Counted from the first letter of the stretch, positions 8,445 through 16,861 are shown. The stretch is DNA of 25,626 bases from Clostridium sp. CAG:1013 (GCA_000432995.1 HF972661.1:30342-55967); one strand, 5' to 3'. Notes: generated from the sequence alone by a model not told the origin. Numbers and translations: made by a program.

Positions 8445-8984
8445 TTATTTTCCTTTAAGAAGTTTTCCCAGCCGGGGATGAAGCCGGCGGTAATATTGAA
8501 GGATCAATCCGTCCAAAGCCAGGTCGTACAGGATGAACACCGCGTTGGCCAGCAGCCACATCACCACCGGGCCGATCCAGCCCAGGATGAAGAAACTCTC
8601 CACCGGCACGCCCAGCACGTACACCGAAAGCAGCACTTCCAGCGCCACCGCGGCGTTGAACACCAGCAGCTTTGCCACGTACCGCAGCACCCGGCCACGG
8701 ATCCGCCCCAGCACGGCGTACAGCACCGGATAATAGCCGAAAAACAACAGATAGAACAGGAAGGCTTCCCGGTCCGGGGCCAAAAGGAAGGAAAGCACGC
8801 AGCATACGCCGTACACTCCCGCGCCCCAGGCAAGGCCGGCTTCCACCACCACCGGGATCAGCAAACATCCGGCAATGGCCGGCAGCGCCAAAGTGGCCGT
8901 TGGGGCCAATCCCGTTAAAAACATCAGTACGGTGGACAGGGCCGCTATCACACCGCAAAAGGCCAGCTTCATGGATTGCTTCAC
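8445..8984 (-). CDS. Small polytopic membrane protein, unknown function
   Basis: The 179-residue product is nearly all hydrophobic, with five or six predicted helices: about residues 5-25, 30-50, 55-72, 78-95, 100-125 and 130-155, then a basic tail ending LGKLLKGK. The opening MKQSMKLAFCGVIAALSTVLMFL and the small-residue helices recall S-components of ECF vitamin transporters or YybS-like proteins. No diagnostic motif is visible, so that is a guess. I chose the GTG at 8984, which has AAGGAGA nine bases upstream; an ATG at 8972 is possible, and the frame extends to 9020. It begins 22 bases after the dnaJ stop, so the two are one operon. Confidence 0.75.
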   Translation of the reverse strand: MKQSMKLAFCGVIAALSTVLMFLTGLAPTATLALPAIAGCLLIPVVVEAGLAWGAGVYGVCCVLSFLLAPDREAFLFYLLFFGYYPVLYAVLGRIRGRVLRYVAKLLVFNAAVALEVLLSVYVLGVPVESFFILGWIGPVVMWLLANAVFILYDLALDGLILQYYRRLHPRLGKLLKGK

Positions 8985-9006
8985 GGTCTGTCGTCTCCTT
9001 TCCCAA

Positions 9007-9627
9007 TCAGCAGCAAGCAATCAGGTCGCCGCCCATGCATTCGCAGCAGCAATCAGCACAAATCAGGCTGGAACAAAGATCGCAGGAGTTGCAGCCTCCG
9101 GCGTTCATATTGGTGTTGGGACGATAGCCTCCGTAAAAACCACTGCCCTGGTTCATGGCCTGGTTCAGAGCCGCGCTGTATTCCGGATTGCCCGGATCCA
9201 TCTGGCAGGCCCGGGAGAAATGGTCCTTGGCCTCTTCCAGCCAGCCCCGGCGGTACAGCACCGAACCCTTGAGGAAATACCACTCGGCGTTTCTCCGCTC
9301 GGGGGGCACGCCGTTGAGGATCTGCTCCGCGTCGGCGATGCGTCCAGACATGATCAGGCTGCGCACGTCGTTGAAACCGGAAGAGCCGGTCTGACCCACA
9401 TTGTTGTAGGCGCCGGTATAACCCCGGTTCCCCCCTGCCTTCCGCTGGGCGGTGATGGTGTCATAGGCCTCGTTGATCTCTTTCATCTTTTCGTCAGCCA
9501 GGTCCTTCAAGGGGCTTTCGGCGTACTGGTCCGGATGGTATTTCTTGGCCAGTTTCCGGTATGCGTCCTTGATCTCCTCGTCTGAAGCGGAGGGAGATAC
9601 CCCCAGCACTTTATACGGGTCTGTCAT
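9007..9627 (-). CDS. J-domain protein with TPR-like middle and Cys-rich tail
   Basis: Residues 3-65 are a J domain with the HPD motif (KKYHPDQYAES), which stimulates DnaK-type ATPases. Residues about 90-165 look like TPR helices (AEWYFLKGSVLYRRGWLEEAKDHFSRA). The last 30 residues carry ten cysteines (GGCNSCDLCSS...CADCCCECMGG...ACC), suggesting zinc or other metal binding, or membrane attachment by acylation. It is not a canonical DnaJ: the zinc-finger and C-terminal substrate domains are missing. I chose the ATG at 9627, eight bases after GGAG; a GTG lies directly before it. It shares an operon with the membrane protein gene that follows. Confidence 0.88.
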   Translation of the reverse strand: MTDPYKVLGVSPSASDEEIKDAYRKLAKKYHPDQYAESPLKDLADEKMKEINEAYDTITAQRKAGGNRGYTGAYNNVGQTGSSGFNDVRSLIMSGRIADAEQILNGVPPERRNAEWYFLKGSVLYRRGWLEEAKDHFSRACQMDPGNPEYSAALNQAMNQGSGFYGGYRPNTNMNAGGCNSCDLCSSLICADCCCECMGGDLIACC

Positions 9628-9653
9628 CACTGTGTCTCCTTTGTTATGGTGAA

Positions 9654-9700
9654 TCCGCCCTGGGCGGACTATTTTACCTCGGTAATTTGCTTAATCCTAA
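9654..9700 (-). promoter_or_regulatory. Possible promoter and leader hairpin of the dnaJ unit
   Basis: Minus strand: TTAGGA (9695-9700), 18-base spacer, TAAAAT (9671-9676), then a compact TCCGCC-CTG-GGCGGA inverted repeat at 9654-9668 just downstream. The -35 match is poor. The repeat could be an operator or a 5' stabilising hairpin. Confidence 0.35.
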
Positions 9701-9711
9701 AAGGATCTATT

Positions 9712-9732
9712 GAAAAAGCCCTTGAGGGCTTC
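9712..9732 (-). terminator. Intrinsic terminator after the DUF5685 gene
   Basis: On the minus strand AAGCCC-TCA-GGGCTT is followed by TTTTC, 12 bases after the DUF5685 stop. It is short, so read-through into dnaJ is possible. Confidence 0.75.
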
Positions 9733-9743
9733 ATTCCATTTTC

Positions 9744-10661
9744 TCAGCGCAGATCCTCGGGCTCGGGATGTTTCCGGCGCTTCTCCCGCACATGCAAAAA
9801 CAGGATCTCCCGCTGGATCTCCGGCAACCCTTTGAAAACCACGTTCTCCAAAATGGGCCCGAATGTTTTCAGGTCCAGCAGGTTAAACGCCAAGATCATC
9901 TGCGCCGCTGTGGCGTTAAGAGCTTGGTTACAGGCTTCGTCAGCGGCTTTCCGCTCTTCAGGGGAAAGCTCTTCCTTGCCTTCCAGTCCCAGCCTGGGAA
10001 TAAAAGGGTTGAAAGCGTGGTCCTTCAAGTCCTCCGGCAGATCGTCCGCCGCGTCCATCAGGTAAACCCACCGCCCAAGGAAATACCCAAACCGCTCCAA
10101 GGGCACCGCCTGGGCTTGATCGCATCCGGCCAGCTCCTTGAACAGAGCCGCCAAAAGCTGGGCCGTAGGCTCGGCGCAAGCGTCCACGCCTCCGCCGGTG
10201 GTCTCCGCTTCCCGCTGGCCGTCCATAGCCTTCTGGGCTTCCTGAGCTAGGAAGGGATATTCCTCCGCCGCCCGTTTGGCCTTGCGCGAAACCAGGGGCA
10301 GCAGCATCCGGCTGCCAAAAGATTTCCAAAAGCTGTCGTCCTCCAAGTCATCCCGGAGCTTGTGGTAGGTCAGCAGCACAGAAAGAGCCGCCGCCTTGTG
10401 ATAGGCTTCCCCATCGCTCTCCAAAAAATCGCAGCGTTTCAGGGGATTCATCACACACCGGCCATGATGGAGGCTCAGCTTGGATTCTTTCACCGAAAGC
10501 ATGAGCAGGGCGTAGAAAGTGCAGTCGTAGCTGAGGGTGAAGGAGGAAAGCTTGCCGTAATGCTTCCCCAGCGCCCGGCAAAGCTGACAGTAAGCCGCCT
10601 TGTACTGGTCGTACTGACGCACCAGCAGCTCCGATTTAAAGGGCCGCACATAGCCGAACAT
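9744..10661 (-). CDS. DUF5685-family protein
   Basis: The 305-residue product begins MFGYVRPFKSELLVRQYDQY and carries YCQLCRALGKHYG near the N-terminus (C25, C28), the pattern I associate with DUF5685, a family of unknown function in Clostridia. The rest is mainly helical with no membrane segment and no catalytic motif I recognise; DLEDDSFWKSFGSR and YLMDAADDLPEDLKDH are acidic patches that could bind metal. I chose the ATG at 10661 because GAGGAA lies 6 bases upstream; the frame is open to 10892, but that part lies in the leader and promoter. A gene for a Cys-rich J-domain protein follows it here. Confidence 0.85.
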   Translation of the reverse strand: MFGYVRPFKSELLVRQYDQYKAAYCQLCRALGKHYGKLSSFTLSYDCTFYALLMLSVKESKLSLHHGRCVMNPLKRCDFLESDGEAYHKAAALSVLLTYHKLRDDLEDDSFWKSFGSRMLLPLVSRKAKRAAEEYPFLAQEAQKAMDGQREAETTGGGVDACAEPTAQLLAALFKELAGCDQAQAVPLERFGYFLGRWVYLMDAADDLPEDLKDHAFNPFIPRLGLEGKEELSPEERKAADEACNQALNATAAQMILAFNLLDLKTFGPILENVVFKGLPEIQREILFLHVREKRRKHPEPEDLR

Positions 10662-10805
10662 AAACCGTTCCTCGCCCCATGGGGCCGTCCTTTCTGACGG
10701 GACAACCCGTCGTTTTCTCCCGCAAACGGACAGGAGAAACGAGCCCAACCGCCCTTTCGCGGAATTATTGTATCCCATTCCCACTTCCAGGTGTTGAACA
10801 CATTG
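10662..10805 (-). other. Structured 5' leader of the DUF5685 gene
   Basis: About 140 bases separate the promoter from the ATG. On the minus strand they can form CGTTTCTCC/GGGAGAAAACG (one bulge), GACGGG/CCCGTC with a 3-base loop, and GGCCCC/GGGGC just before the ribosome site. No small ORF with a good binding site is evident. This may be regulatory or simply GC-rich; folding was by eye. Confidence 0.35.
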
Positions 10806-10811
10806 TAAACA

Positions 10812-10840
10812 ATTATAGTCGAAACCGTTAGAAAACGCAA
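10812..10840 (-). promoter_or_regulatory. Strong sigma-A promoter for the DUF5685 gene
   Basis: Minus strand: -35 TTGCGT (10835-10840), exactly 17 bases, -10 TATAAT (10812-10817). It lies 151 bases upstream of the DUF5685 start and downstream of the uvrA terminator. Confidence 0.85.
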
Positions 10841-10912
10841 GAAAAACCGGGGTTTGGGGCAGATCAAATGGAAAACAGGCCATTTTATCCACTCATCTCA
10901 AGTGTCCTGCCC

Positions 10913-10942
10913 CAAAAAACAGGAGCGCCCTAAAGGCGCTCC
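10913..10942 (-). terminator. Intrinsic terminator of the uvrB-GNAT-uvrA operon
   Basis: On the minus strand GGAGCGCC-TTTA-GGGCGCTCC is followed by TGTTTTTT, about 10 bases after the uvrA stop. Confidence 0.95.
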
Positions 10943-10951
10943 CCTATCAGA

Positions 10952-13777
10952 TTATTTTTCCAAAAGCGGTTTCAAATAATGACCGGTGTAAGAGCCCTCC
11001 ACTTGGGCCACTTCCTCCGGGGTGCCCTGGGCCACGATCTCGCCGCCCCGGTTGCCGCCTTCCGGCCCCAAGTCGATGATGTGGTCCGCGGTCTTGATCA
11101 GATCCAGGTTGTGCTCGATGACAACCACCGTGTTGCCCCCGTCCACCAGACGCTGAAGCACGTCAATGAGCTTGTGCACGTCAGCAATGTGCAGGCCGGT
11201 GGTAGGCTCGTCCAGGATATAGATGGTGCGCCCCGTAGACCGGCGGGAAAGTTCCGTGGCCAGCTTCACCCGCTGGGCCTCGCCGCCGGACAGAGTGGTG
11301 GCCGGCTGGCCCACTTTCACGTAGCCCAGGCCCACGTCGTAGATAGTTTGCAGCTTTCTGGCCAGCTTGGGGATGTCCCGGAAAAAGTCCAGGGCTTCTT
11401 CCACAGTCATTTCCAGCACGTCGTAGATGCTCTTGCCCTTGTACTTCACTTCCAAGGTCTCCCGGTTGTACCGGTGGCCCTTGCACACATCGCAGGGCAC
11501 ATACACGTCCGGCAGGAAGTGCATCTCAATGCAGATGATACCGTCGCCCTGGCAGGCCTCGCACCGGCCGCCCTTCACGTTGAAGGAGAACCGGCTGGCG
11601 GTGAAGCCCCGCATCTTGGCGTCTTGGGTGGAGGCGAACAGCTCCCGGATGTCGTTAAACAGCCCGGTGTAGGTGGCCGGGTTGGAACGGGGCGTGCGGC
11701 CAATGGGAGACTGGTCGATCTGGATCACCTTGTCCAGGTGCTCCAAGCCTAAGATCTCCTTGTGCTTACCCGGATGGGCATGGGCCCGGTTCAGGTCAGC
11801 GGCCAGCTTCTTGTACAGGATCTCGTTGATGAGGGAGGACTTCCCCGATCCGGACACGCCGGTGACACAGACAAACTCTCCCAGAGGGATCTTCACGTTC
11901 AGGTTTTTCAGGTTGTTCTGGGAAGCGCCTCGGATCTCCAAAAACTTGCCGTTGCCCTCCCGGCGGTGTTCCGGGATCTCCACCTTCCGCTTGCCGCTGA
12001 GGTACAGGCCGGTCAGAGAGTCCTCGCACTTCTCGATGTCCTTGGGAGGTCCGGCGAAGATCACGTTGCCCCCGTGGACGCCCGCTCCAGGGCCGATATC
12101 CACCAGGTAATCCGCTTCCCGCATGGTATCCTCGTCATGCTCCACCACGATCACCGTATTTCCCAGGTCCCGCAGGTGCTTCAGGGTGCCTAAGAGCTTG
12201 TGGTTATCCCGCTGGTGCAGACCAATGGAAGGCTCGTCCAGGATATACAGCACTCCCATCAGGGAGGAGCCGATCTGGGTGGCCAGGCGGATCCGCTGGC
12301 TCTCGCCGCCGGACAGGGTGCCGGAGGACCGGGACAAGGTCAGGTATTCCAGTCCCACGCTTTGGAGGAACCCCAGTCGGGACTTGATCTCCTTCAAAAT
12401 AGGGGCGGCGATCAGCTTCTCCCGGTCGGTCAGCTCCAAGCTGTCCACAAATTCCAGGGCTTCCGTCACGGACTTGTCGCAGAAAGCGCTGATGTTGATG
12501 CCTCCCACGGTCACCGCCAGACTTTCCTTGGAAAGACGCTGGCCATGGCACTCGTCGCAAGGAACGGCGCTCATATAGGTCTCGATCTCCTCCTTGATCC
12601 AGTTGGAGGAAGTCTCCCGGAACCGGCGTTCCAGGTTGTTGATGACCCCTTCAAAGGGAGCAGAGTAGGTGCCGCTGCCGTATTCGCTCTCCCGGCGGAG
12701 CTTGATCTTCTCCCCCTTGGTGCCGTAGAGCAGGATGTCCACGATCTCCGGGGGCAGCTCCCCGATGGGAGTATCCAGAGAGAAGCCGTAGTGCTCCGAA
12801 AGGCCCTTCATATACATGGCAGCAATGGTGCTGCCTTCCATGGCCCAACCACTGGCTTTCAGGCCGCCCTTTTTGATGGACAGCCGCTTGTCGGGGATAA
12901 TCAGGTCCGGGTCGATCTTCATGAACACTCCCAGGCCGGTGCACTTTTTGCAGGCGCCGAAGGGATTGTTGAAGGAGAACATCCGGGGAGTCAGCTCCTC
13001 CACGGACACGCCGTGCTCCGGGCAGGCGTAATTCTGGGAGAAGGTGATGTCCTCCCCGTCGATGACATTAATGATAACGAGTCCCCCGGTAAGCCCAGAA
13101 GCAGTCTCGATAGAGTCCGCCAGACGAGAGCGGATGTCCGGCTTGATCACCAGCCGGTCCACGATGATCTCAATGGTGTGCTTCTTGTTTTTCTCAAGCT
13201 GGATCTTCTCGTTCAGGTCGTACACCAGGCCGTCCACCCGGGCCCGGACAAAACCGGATTTCCGGGCGGCCTCGAACTCTTTCTGATGCTCGCCCTTCCG
13301 TCCCCGGACCACAGGCGCAAGCACCTGGATGCGGCTCTTTTCCGGCAGGGCCAGCACCTGATCCACGATCTGGTCGATGGTCTGCTGCTTGATCTCCCTG
13401 CCGCAGATGGGACAGTGAGGGATGCCGATCCGGGCATAGAGCAGACGCAGGTAGTCGTAGATCTCGGTGACCGTACCCACGGTGGATCTGGGGTTTTTGG
13501 AGGTGGTCTTTTGGTCAATGGAAATAGCGGGGGAAAGCCCGTCGATCATGTCAACGTCCGGCTTTTCCATCTGGCCCAAAAACATCCGGGCATAGGAGGA
13601 AAGGCTCTCCACGTACCGGCGCTGGCCCTCGGCGTAAATGGTATCGAAGGCCAGGGAGGATTTTCCCGACCCGGAAAGCCCGGTGAGCACCACCAGTTTA
13701 TCCCGGGGAATGGTCACGTCGATATTTTTCAGGTTGTGTTCCCTGGCACCGTGCACTACGATCTTATCTAAACTCAT
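10952..13777 (-). CDS. uvrA: Excinuclease ABC subunit UvrA
   Basis: UvrA is the damage-sensing ATPase of nucleotide excision repair and loads UvrB on lesions. The 941-residue length is typical. The first Walker A is GLSGSGKS (residues 33-40). Zinc-binding pairs appear as CPICG, CPEHG...CKKC and GRCEACQGDG...CDVCKGH. ABC signatures are LSGGESQRIRLA and LSGGEAQRVKLA, and a second Walker A (GVSGSGKSS) lies near residue 640. Walker B regions read YILDEPSIGLHQRD and YILDEPTTGLH. The ATG at 13777 has GGAAGG nine bases upstream. It is the last gene of the uvrB operon, 33 bases after the acetyltransferase gene, and a clear terminator follows. It therefore probably shares the LexA-controlled promoter in front of uvrB. 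Confidence 0.99.
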   Translation of the reverse strand: MSLDKIVVHGAREHNLKNIDVTIPRDKLVVLTGLSGSGKSSLAFDTIYAEGQRRYVESLSSYARMFLGQMEKPDVDMIDGLSPAISIDQKTTSKNPRSTVGTVTEIYDYLRLLYARIGIPHCPICGREIKQQTIDQIVDQVLALPEKSRIQVLAPVVRGRKGEHQKEFEAARKSGFVRARVDGLVYDLNEKIQLEKNKKHTIEIIVDRLVIKPDIRSRLADSIETASGLTGGLVIINVIDGEDITFSQNYACPEHGVSVEELTPRMFSFNNPFGACKKCTGLGVFMKIDPDLIIPDKRLSIKKGGLKASGWAMEGSTIAAMYMKGLSEHYGFSLDTPIGELPPEIVDILLYGTKGEKIKLRRESEYGSGTYSAPFEGVINNLERRFRETSSNWIKEEIETYMSAVPCDECHGQRLSKESLAVTVGGINISAFCDKSVTEALEFVDSLELTDREKLIAAPILKEIKSRLGFLQSVGLEYLTLSRSSGTLSGGESQRIRLATQIGSSLMGVLYILDEPSIGLHQRDNHKLLGTLKHLRDLGNTVIVVEHDEDTMREADYLVDIGPGAGVHGGNVIFAGPPKDIEKCEDSLTGLYLSGKRKVEIPEHRREGNGKFLEIRGASQNNLKNLNVKIPLGEFVCVTGVSGSGKSSLINEILYKKLAADLNRAHAHPGKHKEILGLEHLDKVIQIDQSPIGRTPRSNPATYTGLFNDIRELFASTQDAKMRGFTASRFSFNVKGGRCEACQGDGIICIEMHFLPDVYVPCDVCKGHRYNRETLEVKYKGKSIYDVLEMTVEEALDFFRDIPKLARKLQTIYDVGLGYVKVGQPATTLSGGEAQRVKLATELSRRSTGRTIYILDEPTTGLHIADVHKLIDVLQRLVDGGNTVVVIEHNLDLIKTADHIIDLGPEGGNRGGEIVAQGTPEEVAQVEGSYTGHYLKPLLEK

Positions 13778-13810
13778 GCGAATTTACCTTCCCTATCTAT
13801 AAATAGTCCA

Positions 13811-14581
13811 TTACAAAGTTTCTCTGGGCCGGGAGGAAACCTCCACCCAGGCGGGGAAAAAGCCGCAGCCCACGGCGATATTCTGAGAGTGGAGGTTTGC
13901 CGCTGCTGTGCCGTAGAAGGGCACCTTCCCCATCTGGATGACCCGGGCGCAGAGCGCAGCCACCAGCGCCTTGCCCAGGCCCCGGCCACGGTAGGAGGGC
14001 AGCACGTCGATGCCTACCTGCCACAGCTCTTCTCCGTCCGCCGAGGCTCCCGCCAAGGCCACCAGATTTTCCCCGTCAAAGGCTCCCAAAGCGATCACAT
14101 CCGGCCGCAGAGGATTCTCCCCGGAAGAAATGGCGTTAGCGAACAAGCTGTTGGGATAGAGTTCCTTCACGGTGTCCTGGTCGTACCAGTGGAAGGAAAA
14201 TCCCCGGGGCAGCACCGCCGGAGATTGTCCGTGCTTGGGCAGGAACATGTGGAACGTCCCGTAAACTTCCCACCCCCGAGGCCGGAGAATTTCCTCCAAC
14301 TCCCGCAGTTTGGGATATTCGAACAGCCGATGACCTGGCTGATCCCCCACCCATTCCCGCAGCTCCTCATGAAGGCTGGGATGAGCGGCGATCACAGCGC
14401 CCCGGCCGGTAGTGACCATCTGGAACAGAGGGGGCTCCTGGGTGTATTTCCGCCGGTTTGGCAGAGCCGCTCCCTGGGTGATGGTGTTCTCCTCGGAAAG
14501 CAGGTCCTCCACTTTCACGTTGTAGTCAATGGCCAGCTGAGACAAGGCCTCCTGCCAGGCCCATTCCTTTTTGATGTGCAT
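13811..14581 (-). CDS. GNAT-family N-acetyltransferase (between uvrB and uvrA)
   Basis: The 256-residue protein has a GNAT fold in its C-terminal half. Motif A is QVGIDVLPSYRGRGLGKALVAAL (residues 188-210), with the acetyl-CoA loop RGRGLG; motif B is ANLHSQNIAVGCGFFP (228-243). The N-terminal 150 residues are less typical and include HMFLPKHGQ. Members of this two-part type acetylate amines or proteins, but the substrate cannot be read from sequence. I chose the ATG at 14581, with GGGAG eight bases upstream; an in-frame GTG at 14590 is too close to that site. It sits 41 bases after uvrB and 33 before uvrA with no terminator, so it should be induced together with the excision-repair genes. Confidence 0.85.
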   Translation of the reverse strand: MHIKKEWAWQEALSQLAIDYNVKVEDLLSEENTITQGAALPNRRKYTQEPPLFQMVTTGRGAVIAAHPSLHEELREWVGDQPGHRLFEYPKLRELEEILRPRGWEVYGTFHMFLPKHGQSPAVLPRGFSFHWYDQDTVKELYPNSLFANAISSGENPLRPDVIALGAFDGENLVALAGASADGEELWQVGIDVLPSYRGRGLGKALVAALCARVIQMGKVPFYGTAAANLHSQNIAVGCGFFPAWVEVSSRPRETL

Positions 14582-14622
14582 CCTTTCCACTCCCTTCCAA
14601 GCTGACTGACCGTTGCCATAGG

Positions 14623-16635
14623 TCAGGGTTTCGGCAGCCGGCGTTTGCCCGGAGGGGGCGTGCCCGCTTCCAGCTCCTTGATCTTATCCCGCAGATAGGC
14701 CGCATGCTCGAACTCCAACAGCTTGGCGGCGGCTTTCATTTCCTTGGTATACTTCTGGATCAACTCCTGGCGCTCTGCCAGAGTATAACGCTTCTTCTTT
14801 TTGCCCTTCCCGTCTTCCTTGTGGGAAGAGATCTCGATGATGTCCGCCACGTCCTTCCGGATGGTCTGGGGCGTGATGCCGTTCTCCTCATTATACCGCT
14901 CCTGGATGGCACGGCGGCGCTCTGTCTCGGTGATGGCCTGCTCCATGGAGGGCGTCACCTCGTCGGCATACATGATGACCTGGCCCTGAGCGTTTCTCGC
15001 AGCACGGCCGATGGTCTGGATCAAGCTGCGGCCGCTGCGGAGGAAGCCCTCCTTATCCGCGTCCAGAATGGCCACCAAGGACACCTCGGGGATGTCCAGA
15101 CCCTCACGCAGCAGGTTGATGCCCACCAGCACGTCGAACTCTCCCAGCCGCAGGTCTCGGATGATCTCCATCCGCTCCACGGTGTCGATGTCGTGGTGCA
15201 TGTACCGCACCCGGATACCGTAGCCTTCCAGGTAGGAGGTCAAGTCCTCCGCCATTTTTTTGGTAAGGGTGGTCACCAGCACCCGCTCCTGTTTTTCCAC
15301 CCGCAGATTAATCTCGGAAATCAGGTCGTCGATCTGGCCGTCGGTGGGCTTTACCGTGATCTTGGGATCCAGCAGGCCGGTGGGACGGATGACCTGCTCC
15401 ACCACTTGGGCAGACTTGTCCAGTTCCAGATCTCCCGGGGTGGCGCTGACAAACACCGCTTGGTTGATGTGGGAATAAAACTCGTCAAAGTTCAAGGGCC
15501 GGTTGTCGAAGGCGGAGGGCAGCCGGAAACCGTAATTCACCAGCATCTCCTTCCGGGCCCGGTCCCCGGCGTACATACCCCGCACCTGTGGCAGGGTCAC
15601 GTGGGATTCGTCCACGAACAGGAGGAAATCGTCGGGGAAATAGTCGATCAGAGTAAAGGGAGTGCTGCCGGGTTCCCGTCCCGAGAGGACCCGGGAATAG
15701 TTCTCGATGCCCTTGCAGAAACCGATCTCCTGGAGCATTTCCATATCGTAGCGAGTGCGCTGCTCGATGCGCTGGGCTTCGATCAGCTTGCCCTCTTCCT
15801 TAAAATAGGCCACCCGCTGTTCCATTTCCTGCTCGATATCCCGGATAGCCTTGTCCATCTTCTCCTTGGGCACGATATAGTGGGACGCCGGGTAGATGGC
15901 GATGTGTTTCAGTTCCGAGATGGTGTCTCCGGTAAGGGGGTTGAACTCGGTGAGCCGGTCGATCTCATCTCCGAAGAATTCCACCCGCACTGCCTTGTCA
16001 CTGGACTCCGCGGGGAAAATCTCCACCACGTCTCCCCGGACCCGGAACTTATTGCGGATGAAGTTCACGTCGTTGCGCTCGTATTGGAGCTCCACCAGCT
16101 TCTTCAAAAGCTCGTCCCGGTCCTTCTCCATGCCGGGGCGCAGGGAGATCACCATGGTGCGATAGTCGATGGGGTCGCCCAAGCTATAAATGCAGGACAC
16201 CGATGCCACGATGATCACGTCCCGCCGCTCGGACAGGGCGCTGGTGGCGCTGTGGCGCAGCTTGTCGATCTCGTCGTTGATGGCGGAGTCCTTTTCTATA
16301 TAAGTATCCGTCTGAGGGATGTAGGCTTCAGGCTGGTAGTAGTCGTAGTAGGACACGAAATACTCCACCGCGTTGTTGGGGAAGAACTCCCGGAACTCTG
16401 AACACAGCTGTGCCGCCAGAGTCTTGTTGTGGGCCAGCACCAGGGTGGGACGGTTCACCCTGGCAATGACGTTTGCCATGGTGAAGGTTTTGCCCGAACC
16501 GGTAACGCCCAGAAGAGTCTGCTCCTTCATGCCGGAATTCAGCCCCGCTACCAACTTGTCGATGGCCTGGGGCTGATCCCCCGTAGGCTGGTAGTTGGAT
16601 ACCAGTTGGAATCGATCCCTGCTCTCCCCGCTCAT
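14623..16635 (-). CDS. uvrB: Excinuclease ABC subunit UvrB
   Basis: UvrB is the damage-verifying helicase-like subunit of nucleotide excision repair that later recruits UvrC. The 670-residue protein shows Walker A GVTGSGKT (residues 43-50), the aromatic beta-hairpin region EYFVSYYDYYQPEAYIPQTD, the helicase motif DESHVTLPQ, VDIPEVSL-type motif VI residues near TIGRAARNAQG, and a C-terminal UVR domain (KLLEFEHAAYLRDKIKELE) that contacts UvrC and UvrA. I chose the ATG at 16635, with GGAG eight to nine bases upstream; the frame extends to 16665 into the LexA-box region. It is the first gene of the uvrB-acetyltransferase-uvrA operon. No uvrC lies in the window. Confidence 0.99.
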   Translation of the reverse strand: MSGESRDRFQLVSNYQPTGDQPQAIDKLVAGLNSGMKEQTLLGVTGSGKTFTMANVIARVNRPTLVLAHNKTLAAQLCSEFREFFPNNAVEYFVSYYDYYQPEAYIPQTDTYIEKDSAINDEIDKLRHSATSALSERRDVIIVASVSCIYSLGDPIDYRTMVISLRPGMEKDRDELLKKLVELQYERNDVNFIRNKFRVRGDVVEIFPAESSDKAVRVEFFGDEIDRLTEFNPLTGDTISELKHIAIYPASHYIVPKEKMDKAIRDIEQEMEQRVAYFKEEGKLIEAQRIEQRTRYDMEMLQEIGFCKGIENYSRVLSGREPGSTPFTLIDYFPDDFLLFVDESHVTLPQVRGMYAGDRARKEMLVNYGFRLPSAFDNRPLNFDEFYSHINQAVFVSATPGDLELDKSAQVVEQVIRPTGLLDPKITVKPTDGQIDDLISEINLRVEKQERVLVTTLTKKMAEDLTSYLEGYGIRVRYMHHDIDTVERMEIIRDLRLGEFDVLVGINLLREGLDIPEVSLVAILDADKEGFLRSGRSLIQTIGRAARNAQGQVIMYADEVTPSMEQAITETERRRAIQERYNEENGITPQTIRKDVADIIEISSHKEDGKGKKKKRYTLAERQELIQKYTKEMKAAAKLLEFEHAAYLRDKIKELEAGTPPPGKRRLPKP

Positions 16636-16658
16636 GGCCGCCTCTCCTTTCCCATTTC

Positions 16659-16672
16659 CGAACAAATATTCG
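16659..16672. promoter_or_regulatory. LexA (SOS) box upstream of uvrB
   Basis: CGAACAAATATTCG matches the Gram-positive LexA consensus CGAACNNNNGTTCG at all but one base. It starts 5 bases downstream of the -10 and overlaps the expected transcription start, so bound LexA would block the promoter. The whole uvrB-GNAT-uvrA operon should be DNA-damage inducible. Confidence 0.85.
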
Positions 16673-16677
16673 TGCTT

Positions 16678-16707
16678 ATCTTACACCTCCGGGCAGGTCC
16701 TTGTCAA
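16678..16707 (-). promoter_or_regulatory. Main sigma-A promoter of the uvrB operon
   Basis: Minus strand: -35 TTGACA (16702-16707, consensus), 18-base spacer, -10 TAAGAT (16678-16683). The LexA box lies directly downstream. Confidence 0.88.
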
Positions 16708-16750
16708 CCCGAAAGAACCGCCTTGGCGCCGGCGGAAGATCTCTGTAAAA

Positions 16751-16759
16751 AGTATACCA
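16751..16759 (-). promoter_or_regulatory. Possible second (extended -10) promoter upstream of uvrB
   Basis: Minus strand TGGTATACT fits an extended -10 element, with no clear -35. It would start transcription about 70 bases before the main promoter and read through the LexA box. Low certainty. Confidence 0.3.
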
Positions 16760-16822
16760 CAAACAATCGGGAGACATCAGGATCTCTCCCTGGAAAAGCG
16801 AAAATTTTCTTCCCGGCAAAAG

Positions 16823-16861
16823 AAAAAAGGGGCTGCCGCATTTCGCGACAGTCACCCTTTT
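16823..16861 (-). terminator. Intrinsic terminator after radC
   Basis: On the minus strand AAAGGG and CTGTCGC pair with GCGGCAG and CCCTTT across GAAAT, followed by a T run. It starts 10 bases after the radC stop and isolates radC from the uvrB promoter. Confidence 0.85.

Noticed and set aside
12200..13771. 523-codon plus-strand ORF opposite uvrA
   Set aside because: Antisense shadow of a certain gene, with no recognisable motif.
14704..16401. 565-codon plus-strand ORF opposite uvrB
   Set aside because: Antisense shadow caused by GC-rich codon use; uvrB is certain on the other strand.
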